Translations under genes and position numbers: made by a program | In this document: positions 23,818 through 33,104 of the stretch, in pieces | How the letters are laid out: every line of letters starts with the position of its first letter | Position numbering within the stretch: the first letter of the stretch is position 1 | The notes under the pieces: generated by a model | Seen by the model: only the letters and a program-made list of their open reading frames with translations | Database searches by the model: none | What the model was told of the DNA's origin: nothing | From: Atherinomorus stipes | Lineage: Eukaryota > Chordata > Actinopteri > Atheriniformes > Atherinidae | DNA: 64,000 nucleotides | Direction of reading: 5' to 3' | Assembly (NCBI GenBank): GCA_023101725.1 | Contig: JALJCO010000017.1 | Span: 1-64,000 of the forward strand

Positions 23818-23975
23818 TCTGTTTACTTCTGGGTAGACGTAAACGGACGTAAATATGCCACGCCCTCTGTCCAATCAGAACCAGAATTAGATAGACCTGT
23901 TTCCATGTAAACCTTAATTCAGAATAATTATTTCCATGTAAACATGAAGGAGAATAATTTAATTCTGAATTTCCA
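23818..23975 (+). repeat. Long inverted repeat, left arm (partner 27112-27290)
   Basis: Collinear in reverse complement with the right arm over about 150 bp. Shared blocks include ACTTCTGGGT, GTCCA.TCAGAA, TTCCATGTAAAC (twice) and TGAAGGAGAAT. The repeated TCCATGTAAAC word is typical of some fish DNA-element subterminal repeats. The 3.1 kb between the arms holds a 120-bp hairpin and family A copy 4. Confidence 0.75.
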
Positions 23976-24164
23976 CGTATACATGAAGGAGAATAATTGA
24001 ATTTTGAATTATATAATTCAGAATAATTCATTTTGAATTACTCATATTCTTCACATACATCTTGCTTACCTTTCAACACATTCTCTTGGACCTTAAATAT
24101 TAAAAAGTAGTTTTTGCAAACCATCTTTGTTTATATTTGGACTAAAAGAACCACAAATTTAAAA

Positions 24165-24286
24165 AAGGGTTCCCGCATACTGTATCACTCTCATTTAAGT
24201 ATTTTATTCGTATGAAGGTAATACTGGCCAAAACGTCACATGAACAAAATATCTGAATGAGAGTGATACAGTGTGCAGGAACCCTT
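24165..24286. mobile_element. Small foldback element (GGGTTCCYGCA ends)
   Basis: About 45-bp arms (24165-24209 and 24243-24286) around a 33-bp loop: AAGGGTTCCCGCATACTGTA pairs with TACAGTGTGCAGGAACCCTT with few mismatches. A short MITE-like hairpin with no coding capacity. Confidence 0.8.
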
Positions 24287-24586
24287 TGTTGAGTTTCTGG
24301 ACACGCTTTGGGTTACGCCCTTCTACGCACCTGTGCCTTTAGCTGAGATTTTGTATTCACATTTAGGTTATGACGCAATAACAGACAATTATCTTTGATT
24401 TACTTTACAAGGTTTATTCTTATACATTATGTTGGAAAACATTTTAATGGATTAATTGTGTTTATCAGCTCCTTTATTAATATTAAGAAGTAATACCTGG
24501 TTTACCACAGCCACAACCTTACACCATAACAGCAATTACAACTGGGCTATAAACTGAAAAATTTACCCATGTCGGTTTATTTTAGT

Positions 24587-25366
24587 TAGGGATGCAAAAT
24601 ATTGGAATTTTGAAAGATTTCCGATATGCCGATATTTTGAAACTCATGTGGCCGATAACCAATATCGATACTGATATTAAAGCTGAAAAAAATAAGCAGT
24701 CATTGCAAATAGCAGTTTTGTTTTCTGTTTCCGAGACTTTGAGAAACGGGTGGGAAAAAATATCGATACACTGAAATATTACGATATTTCCATACACCAA
24801 TATCAAATCGATTTTTAAAAATGCAGTATCAATCTATTTTACTTGCAAAATCTCACGAGATTTCTTCGTTATGTGACAAAATCTCACAATATTTTGTGAA
24901 TTCTTGCAATATTTCATAACAGAACAATGAAATGTCACGAGATTTCGGTCGTAGAATAGATATTTGCGTTTTTAAATGTCAATATGATATCAGCATGTGA
25001 AAATATTGTGAAATTTTTGTGAATTCTCGTGAGATTTCGTAACAGAGCGATGAATTATTGCAAGATTTTATTTGTAAAATAGATCGATACCGCGTTTTTA
25101 AATGTCATTATGATATCAGCATATGAAAATATTGTGTTATTTCAGTGTATCTATATTTTTTCCCACCCCTATTCTTTAAAAGTTTTAAAGTCAGTAAAAA
25201 AGAAGATTTTGAAGAAGTTCCATTAATTTTTTTTTTTTTTTTTTGAGACTTTAGATACAGCGGGTTAATTGGTTAAATATCGGTTGGGTGGCCGATGTCC
25301 AATACTCAATTTTAAGGCCAATATAGGCCGATACCAATAGGAGGCCGATTATATTGTGCATCCCTA
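24587..25366 (+). mobile_element. Family A copy 4 with internal palindrome C
   Basis: Flanking 8-mers ATTTTAGT (24579-24586) and ATTTTAAT (25367-25374) agree at 7 of 8. Left end TAGGGATGCAAAATATTGG, right end TATATTGTGCATCCCTA. C at 24745-25171 is in the duplicated-arm form, as in copy 1. Confidence 0.87.
24745..25171. mobile_element. Palindromic MITE C inside family A copy 4, duplicated-arm form
   Basis: 427 bp ending TTTTTTCCCACCCCTA. Words GTGAATTCT at 24896 and 25019 mark a 123-bp tandem duplication of the right arm, as in copy 1, making the two C copies sisters. Confidence 0.8.
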
Positions 25367-25374
25367 ATTTTAAT

Positions 25375-27111
25375 AAAATGAAGTTGTTTTTGTCTGTTTA
25401 CAGTTCAGCTGTGCTCATGTCTCTGAGCTCCATGTACCGTCTGTAGTCGTGTGACTCCAATATTGGAAATATGGATAATGGCAGATATCAAACTTTCAGA
25501 TATTGGATCAGACCCTCAAAAGAGCGGATCGGTTCACCTCTACTTTCATACAGCACCTTGTTCTGAAGCTGCACGGTGGACAGTGCTGTTCTCATGTTTT
25601 TTTCCATTCCCATAAAACTGCTTGCGCTTTAAACTGTGTTTGGTTTGGATGCCAATGTTTGGCAGAGTCTTTCAGCCATGTCTCTCCCTGTTATTTTGGT
25701 ATGCTACATGTTAGGATCGCTGCATATCAATGTGTGCAAACATCTTCTGGACTGCATCCATCTCCCTCGTCAAGAAGCAGATAAACTGAAGCTAATCTTC
25801 GTGATAATTACCAACTTGCTGATAAAGCAAACAGTTTGTAACACCAGCCGGTGTTTTCAGAGATCACGTTAAAATGCTGCCAGTTTATTTCAGCCAAACA
25901 CTGCTGAGTTTCCAGCAGGACGGAGGACTGAACTCGTGTTATTCTCCACACTGTTATTGTAATCCACACAATTGCAGACTCGAACTACATCAACTCTCAC
26001 TGTCTTCATTGATCAATATGTGCAGACTAGTTGAGTTTCACTTCTGCTACCTTAACACTTTCCTTCCAACACTTCAGCCTAAGCGGACTCTTTAAGAAAA
26101 ACCTTTCCTTAAAACCCTACCGCCTCAGAGTGAATATTCCCGCTGTGGCAGGTTCGTAACAACTATGTGGGCAGCAGATTTTACCAGATAGAAGTTACAA
26201 CAGACGTGACTGCTGTCTCAAGAGCGACTGAAGCAACAGAGGAGCTGACGAGGACGTGAACACAGACAGAAAACAGGAAGGCTTCACGCTGCTTATGTAA
26301 TAATAGTAACTATGTATATACAGCTAAAAAAAAGAGCTACAGTGGCGGCTTTGTCAGATCCTCTTTTATGATGAAAATCTCATCAACAGAGAGAATAATC
26401 GAGTGATAATATTTTCCTGCAGGTTTAGGCAGAAAAACATGGGATCATAGCTGCATGTGTATCTCTGTTCCTGAGATCTGCCCTTTGCTGGCTGGACTTG
26501 AGGAAATGATCTCCATACATGAGCAGGGAGTCTCTGCTCTGCAGCAGCTACCCTGCACAGGTCAAATCAGCCTGGGTCAGTCTGCAGCAGAGGGAGGGGG
26601 GCTGTAGTGGGGGAGGGGTCCAGAGCCCGTGCACATCCTTCACAATGATGAACTTGACCCCTCAGGTTCACACACACTCCACTGCAGCTCAGACATTTTA
26701 TATCAGACAAACGAGGGAATGTGAAGAAATCACGCTTAAAAAGAAACGGATCAGAGTGACATCATGTGGAGTCACATGACCACTAGAGATGGTCTGGAAA
26801 GCGTTTATAGAGCACCTTACAGCCTCCTCAGACAGACGTTTAGCCAACAAAGCAGAGCCCTCAGAGCCGACGTTGTATCTTATCTGGATGATAATTGGTG
26901 GAAATTAGCCTGGAATGCCAGACTCCAGCCAACAACAACACGTTTCATAACAAACGGTGCCAAACATGGCCGTCATGACAGCAAAGGCATTGTCTGTAAG
27001 GTTTTCTGCTGTTTCAGACTCGTAAATATGTGGATGTTCTTTATTATAAACATGAAAAGAAAAAAAAGAAAAAAGAGGAAAAACTAAACAATGGCCACGG
27101 TTGAAAGATGT
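25375..27111. other. Unassigned sequence between the long inverted arms
   Basis: No transposase motif was found in the overlapping ORFs at 25503-25872, 26519-26779 and 26764-27087. If the arms are element termini, this and 23976-24578 would be its interior; no coding evidence supports an autonomous element. Confidence 0.35.
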
Positions 27112-27290
27112 TTTTAACTCGGAATAAATGATTCTCCTTCACGTTTACATGGAACTAATAATTACGATTTGATGTTTACATGGAAAACACGTTTATCTAG
27201 TTCTGCTTTAGATCTGGGGGTTGGGAAAATTTCTGACTGGACATGGGGCGGACGTGACGTACTTGCGTTTACCCAGAAGTACTGCTGTGT
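27112..27290 (-). repeat. Long inverted repeat, right arm (partner 23818-23975)
   Basis: Reverse complement of the left arm; see that entry for the shared blocks. Similarity fades beyond about 27290 and no flanking duplication was identified. Confidence 0.75.
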
Positions 27291-27375
27291 GGTAAACCAG
27301 TTCGTACCAAAAACCGGTGTTTATCTTCATTATGACATGGATTTTTATATACAGCTACACCAGCGAATAGCTGTG

Positions 27376-27423
27376 AATTATTCTATGGTTTGACAGGAAG
27401 CTCTGTCAAACCATAGAATAATT
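27376..27423. repeat. Perfect 21-bp-arm hairpin
   Basis: Arms 27376-27396 and 27403-27423 are exact reverse complements over 21 bp, with a 6-nt loop GAAGCT. Both arms contain TTCTATGGTTTGACAG or its complement. It lies just outside the right long inverted arm. It is either a recent inverted duplication or a foldback relic. Confidence 0.9.
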
Positions 27424-28166
27424 TTTAAAAAAAGAAATACTACTTACTTTCCTTGCTTACTGGTTTTCAGTTTTGAATGATCTGATGGGTCTGTAAATAT
27501 TCAGACATCAAACCAACTCGTCTCCAAATAAGCTCATTTGTCAACACATGCAGGATGCTTGTAGCTGACAGCAAAGGTAAGAAAAACTGTTTATCAGTCT
27601 CTGAAGTTTCTGTGTTTATCAGCCGAGAACAGAACAAATAATGTTGCGTAACTCAGATATTTGCCTCAGGCTTTAATTTGTCAGATTACTGTCAGCTGAT
27701 TTAAGTCCAATCTGAAACTAAATGTGATGTGCAGAGTTAAATATTTATAGCTCTTCTTTCTTTTCATAGAAATGAGGATGAGTGATCAAAGTTATCCATC
27801 TGCAGTCCTCCATTCTTTACCATGTGATGAACATACACAGCACGTTACTGGTATAAATGATCCCATCATTGTTAATGTGAAGCATCTGAATGTAAAGTGC
27901 CACATATGAAGTCTGGGAAACTCTGGTTTGGATACAAGACTTCTTTCCTTTGGCGAGGAAAGAAGACCACATACACTACTCCTCTACCTTAACTTCTGCA
28001 TCTTTATACAGCAACATGTTCATTTAAATGCATCTTGCTAAGTTTCAATAAATCCTGAAATTCACATCCTCCTATTTCACTGGATCACATTAAGTTCTGA
28101 TTTACAGGAAACATTTTAACTGCTGTTGTGCAAAGTGTGTGAAAACTAAAAGCAGGTAATTTGTTT
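27424..28166. other. Unassigned sequence
   Basis: No supportable feature. Confidence 0.4.
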
Positions 28167-28174
28167 ATAGAAAG

Positions 28175-28564
28175 TAGGGCTGGACAATTAATCGAATTTT
28201 AATCGTGATTTCAATTTTGCCTTTTCACAATCATAAAAACACTGTAATCGATTAATCCTGAAGTGAACAGGCTGGTGGAGTTATAGAAAGCAAACTGCAG
28301 GGAGTATAGAACAGGAATGCATGTAGACTGAGTGTTCATTTTTATTGCTATTATTATCTTAAATAATATTCTTATTTTACTCCTTTACTTATTTCTAATT
28401 TATTTCCATTTTTTCTTTTTTTTTTAGTTATATTTGAAGTTGCGTTTTGGTGGTTCAATAAACACTTTTTTTAAAACCAACGAATAATCGTGTATATTAA
28501 TCGTGATTTCAATATCAGTCAAAATAATCGTGATTATAATTTTTTCCATAATCGTCCAGCCCTT
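28175..28564. mobile_element. hAT-like MITE family H copy 1 (TAGGGCTGGACAATTAATCG)
   Basis: 390 bp; ends TAGGGCTGGACAATTAATCG and CATAATCGTCCAGCCC. The 8-mer ATAGAAAG flanks it at 28167-28174 and 28565-28572. AATCGTGATT words are repeated inside. Shares an almost unchanged 57-bp interior block (28266-28322) with copy 2 at 44113-44170. Confidence 0.82.
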
Positions 28565-28572
28565 ATAGAAAG

Positions 28573-29496
28573 ACATGTTTTTAAAACAAACAATTTTGCA
28601 CTTTTCTTCATACAGGAGCTACTTTTAATATAAAAGAAATTGCAATACACCTTTGAATCACCACTGATTTTTGCAAGGATCAGTGTGATTTATAAAAAAA
28701 GAAAAAAAAAAAACATTCCCCAACACTAAACCAGACTCAAGAAAACTAAACTACAAATCACTTGTGTTTTACATTGTCAAGATTTTATAAGGTCAACTTT
28801 AAAGTTAATATTCTATAAATTTGGTTTGTGCACACAGATTATTTTTGGTGTGAGTAAAATGTGCACCAGAAAGGAAAAAAAGTGTAAAACATCCATGTGT
28901 AACCGCTTCTGCTGCTTTGTTATCCTTCCATGTTTTAATGCTGAAGTACGACAGAGATGAGTTATTCCCTCCCAACTACAAAGTCAAATTATCCTGGTTG
29001 GACTTCTTTGCCTCTAGAAAAATGAGCAAAGTGTCATCGTGGAGGACGGCTCACCGGCCTGTAAAGGAAATCCATCAAACGTGTTTTACCACCTGCAGGA
29101 AAACCAGAAACTTTGTAGCACAAAGTCGATAGAAATATATTTAGTAAGAGGTTATATGATGCTACATTTCACTAATGTAACACTGACGTAAATGTTACGC
29201 TGTTGTTTTTATAATTGTGTAAGGCTGGCTGGACTTGCAGCAATGTGATGAGTGAAGTCACAGGATTTCACGTTATATGCATAAAAAACTTCAAATTTTT
29301 AATGAATAATTTTGCTGTTTAAACATAAAAGACTGCGAATAAGCTGGAAAAAATATCTGTTTTCCAGACAAATACTATGATTGAGTCTTTTAAATTCCAG
29401 ATTCTGCTCAGTGTTATGCAGGTATAAATTTCTAACATGAAATAGTGGATTATGATGAGATATCATCTATATTCAAACGTTGAGATATGAACCAAC
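28573..29496. other. Unassigned sequence
   Basis: No supportable gene. The ORF 28917-29132 shows no known motif. Confidence 0.4.
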
Positions 29497-29792
29497 TAGG
29501 GCAGGGCGATACGGACCAAATATCATATCACCATGTAGTCATTGTAGATGACAACGTATACCGGTATTTTTACCCTAATTTGTCTGAAAGTTTCATTTCA
29601 TATCAAACACCTGGTTTTTAGTATTGAGACATGTTAAAGGTAAAAGTATCGCTCCACTGCAGTGATGGGACTGACTAAACACTGGTTACAAATGTTTGTT
29701 AAATCGATGTGATTAAAGATAGTTGGTTGGGTTTTTTTTTTATTTCTTTGTAAAAGTCTTGGGGAGGATTTTCTTCCAGACAGTTTAAATAA

Positions 29793-30092
29793 TAGGGGTA
29801 GGAAAAAATATTGATACACTGAAATATTGCAATATTTTCATATCCCGATACCATATCTACATTTAAAAACGCAGTATCTATCTATTTTATGAATGAAATC
29901 ACACAAGATATCATCATTTTGTTATGAAATCTCATAAGAGTTCACAAAATGCTGCAAGATTTCATTGTTCTGTTACAAAATCTTGTGATAATTCGTGAAA
30001 TCTCATTAGATTTCGTAAGAAAACAATATCGCATGAGATTTCACTCATAAAATATATATATTTCAGTGAATCAATATTTGTTTCCACCCTTA
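29793..30092. mobile_element. Palindromic MITE C inside family B copy 2
   Basis: 300 bp, TAGGGGTAGGAAAAAATAT to TTCCACCCTTA, with a perfect 8-bp duplication TTAAATAA at 29785-29792 and 30093-30100. This is the same family B site as in copy 1, so the insertion predates the duplication of B. Confidence 0.85.
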
Positions 30093-30190
30093 TTAAATAA
30101 TCAGGTGAGCCCTTTGTAGTCAGGCGAGGTGCAACCGGGTCAATAAAGTAAAAAAATTTGCACAACTAATACCGTGATATAATGTGTAAA

Positions 30191-31207
30191 CAGGGTCCAA
30201 AATTAACACTCGACAGGCGACGAATGCAAGTAAATTTTCTGTTTGGCGAGTAAATCTCAGAGGGCTATCCGCCACTGGCGAGTAAATATTTGCTCTAAAT
30301 AATTCATGTTTTTAAATCTTCATATTGGGGATTTCTTCTTTATGTTGCTCTGGTATCTGCAGGTATCAAAGTACACAATGACAGACACAACACACACTCG
30401 TGACATGAGAGAACCACCCACTACGTTACGTCCGCTTACCAACGACTAGCGTTTAGCTCAGGCTGATTAAGTAGCGCAAACATGTGGCAAGTTTTAGCAG
30501 CCAACCTTCCAAAGGACAGCGCGGTGAACGGGAAGAAAAACCAGCAGGACGCGCAACCACCCAGAAAGTCGGGTGGGCGGAGATTAGACCCTGAGCCGCT
30601 CAGAACCAACGGTTTGCTGTTACACCATACATGACGTTGATGTGCAGACTTTACTTAAGTTCAGTAGATAACCACAAATTAAAATAACTCCTCAAATAAC
30701 TCAGGCTTAAATTATGGTCTGTTCAGCTGAATGTCCAGCAAATTCATGTCCCAATCCACCTCCTTTATACTGGATTGTCCCTGTTTGTTAACAGACCAAC
30801 AGTCACTGTTGCACTTAGCAGCCTACAGCCTGAAACAGATGGATGGAAGCTTATAACTTTATAATAAAATTTGATTAATAATAATAATAAATAATAATAA
30901 TAATTATATTATTTATAATATTAATTATTATTTAAATAACCAACAAAAAAAAAAAGAAAAAAGAAATCGGAGGAAAGGAAGAATAAAAGAAAAAAAAAAA
31001 AAAATAATAAATAAATAAATTTTTTTTTTTTTTTTTTCTTTTTTTAAATTGCTGTAACTCCTATAATGAAAAAAAAAAAATAAAAAAATAAAAAAAAAAA
31101 GAGAAGAAGAAGATGGATATAATAGGTAAAAAATATACTTGCCCGGTGGATTTTTTCATCTACCGGCCAACTTGGCCGGTGAGTCAAAAAGTTAATTTCG
31201 GACACTG
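30191..31207. mobile_element. hAT-like element O (CAGGGTCCAAAATTAAC)
   Basis: 1017 bp with a perfect 8-bp duplication TGTGTAAA at 30183-30190 and 31208-31215. Ends CAGGGTCCAAAATTAAC and GTTAATTTCGGACACTG are inverted with two mismatches. A short reading from 30482 (MWQVLAANLPKDSAVNGK) could be a transposase N-terminus relic but has no diagnostic domain. The right half (30870-31115) is homopolymer-rich A/T/AAT sequence. CAG..CTG ends with 8-bp duplication fit hAT. Confidence 0.88.
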
Positions 31208-31250
31208 TGTGTAAATATAATATCTCTCTTTTGTAAATATATCGTGGCCA

Positions 31251-31789
31251 AAACACTGAAGCCTGAATGTTAACGTTCCTTCCTCTACATTTCTCTCTGA
31301 ATCAAACATAAAAGCTGAACCGTTAAATCGTTTTCAAACAAAAATCACAATTTAAAATGTTTCAATAAACCAAAAACAAATCAGACTTTATTACAAACAG
31401 TACTGTGTAACACACAGATCAACAGTGATCAAGCCATCACTCATCTGCATGTCATTCCCTCAAGTCTCGGCTTTCAGGAGAAAAAAATATTGGCATTGAA
31501 ACAAACACACAACAAACTATTTACATATTTACACCTTTTCCTCATTTCTAGTTATTTATGCTTCTATTACCTACTATCCTCACAAAACCAACTCAGCATC
31601 AGAAACATCTTCTAGGCTTTATTCCAGCCACAGAGGACCATCATTTTTTCTTCTTTACACACACAACTTTCTGCTCGCTTGTTGATCTTTGGCTGCCCCT
31701 GATTGGACGATACCGTCAATCTAAGCTAAAGAGAAAAAAAAAGAAAAGAAAAAAAGAAAAAAAAAAAAAAAAAAAAAAAGCTAGAGTTT
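31251..31789. other. Unassigned sequence with an A-rich tract
   Basis: A-rich purine tract at 31733-31780. No supportable gene. Confidence 0.4.
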
Positions 31790-32290
31790 GACAGAAAGGG
31801 GCTTCATCACGATTTCCAGGTGAAAACAGAGGTCTCTCAGCAACATAGAAATTAAAGTGATCTTTTTTTATAATGAAAATGGGATAAATAATGATGTAAT
31901 CATGGAGCCTGACTGTGGATTTACCAGATAGGGTATCTGAATAATCACCACATTGAGCAGCTGGACTTTAACCTCCTGGACTGGATAAATGCCTAGAAAA
32001 CTTACACACATTAGTTAAAGCAGGGAACCCTTAGTCCAGGTCCTCGAGGGCTGGTATCCTGCGTGTTTTCATGGTTTCCCTGCTGTAACACACCTGATTT
32101 AAATCAATGGCTAATTAGCAGACAGATCCGAGTCTGACTCAGGGGTGTTGCTGCAAAGAGACCAAGAAAACATGTAGGATACCGGCACTCGAGGACCAGG
32201 ACTGAGGATCCCTGACCTAAAGGGTTAACTACCCATCACAATTTACCCCCCCAGAGATACACACCACTGTTCTGAAAAACTGACAGCATA
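31790..32290 (+). repeat. Interspersed repeat AA, copy 2 (interrupted by a MITE)
   Basis: Collinear with 22840-23125: GGCTTCATC, ATGAAAATGGGATAAATAA, TTTACCAGATAGG..TATCTGAATAA, AACCTCCTGGA and CATCACAATTTACCCCC. The MITE at 32021-32214 splits it. Class unknown. Confidence 0.6.
32021..32214. mobile_element. MITE with CCTCGAGG arms (CAGGGA..TCCCTG ends)
   Basis: 194 bp. The outer ~50 bp are inverted: GTCCAGGTCCTCGAGGGCTG and, on the right, CACTCGAGGACCAGGACTGA. Flanks AGTTAAAG and ACCTAAAG agree at 6 of 8. It resembles a MITE type abundant in fish genomes. No coding capacity. Confidence 0.8.
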
Positions 32291-32409
32291 GACTAATCCC
32301 ACAGGCATTTTTGTGTGCTATGCCATCTTGCGACGCCACCATTGCTAAGGGTGCCAGTCCTGATTACCTGGTATCTGCCAACATGGAAAGCAGCGAGAAC
32401 GTTGGACAG

Positions 32410-32834
32410 TAGGGCTGTCAAAATTGCTCCAAAATGACGTTCGAATATTTGCTCTAAAATTTACACATAATTCAAATAAATTCGAATATCCATTTGAGCA
32501 ATGTTCCAACAGGAGGACAAACTAATAGTTGTGGCGTTTGGCCGCATCTCCCTAACTTGTGCGAGCAATGTAAGATCCCGACAAATTGAAATGAAATTAA
32601 CGAACAATGAATGCTCGAGCAAGCTGTAATAAACATGCAACTTGAAACTGTCGGCCTATAATCAAACTATTGTAGCAAATGTAGGCCTAATAATAATAAT
32701 AGGCCTAAAATAGGCTATTTTTCCCACTTTCCCAGTTTATTTAAAGTTCGAGTACTAATTTTCATGTTCGAATCTTGGGCTTTTATTAATATTCAAACAT
32801 ATATTTGAATTTAGAATATTTGTTGACAGCCCTA
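32410..32834. mobile_element. hAT-like MITE family P (TAGGGCTGTCAAAAT)
   Basis: 425 bp with ends TAGGGCTGTCAAAATTG and TTTGTTGACAGCCCTA; flanks TTGGACAG (32402-32409) and TTGGGCAG (32835-32842) match at 7 of 8. TTCGAATAT-type words recur on both sides. No ORF. Confidence 0.85.
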
Positions 32835-33104
32835 TTGGGCAGTCGTCTAATTGAAAACCTACAGTTATGTTCCAGAGATCTCAAAGTTATTCTGACATAT
32901 TAGTTTTACATCGGTGTGTTAATGTCAGCTATTATTCATCTCCAGAAACTGATTTAATAAATGACAAGCCACACTGGAATATAAAACGCAAATCTCGCTA
33001 TAATAAAAGGTTGTTAATTTTCTATATTCTCATGTATTTGGCTTTTGGGACAATGTAAGTACTGCACAGATCGGTAGTCAGCAGTCCAGCAGATGAACCT
33101 AAAT

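Larger units (their letters stand above)
29497..31250. mobile_element. Family B copy 2 with palindrome C and hAT element O
   Basis: Left end TAGGGCAGGGCGATACG, then collinear with family B copy 1 through 'ttccagacagtttaaataa', C at 29793-30092, 'tcaggtgag', 'gcaaccgggtca' and 'ttgcacaactaatac'. Element O (30191-31207) interrupts the right part, after which 'taatatctctcttttgtaaatat' resumes. The right terminus TAGGGCTG is missing, so copy 2 is truncated or eroded near 31250. Confidence 0.82.

Noticed and set aside
23587..23910. 107-codon ORF as a gene
   Set aside because: Its second half is the left arm of a long inverted repeat and the first half has no recognisable domain.
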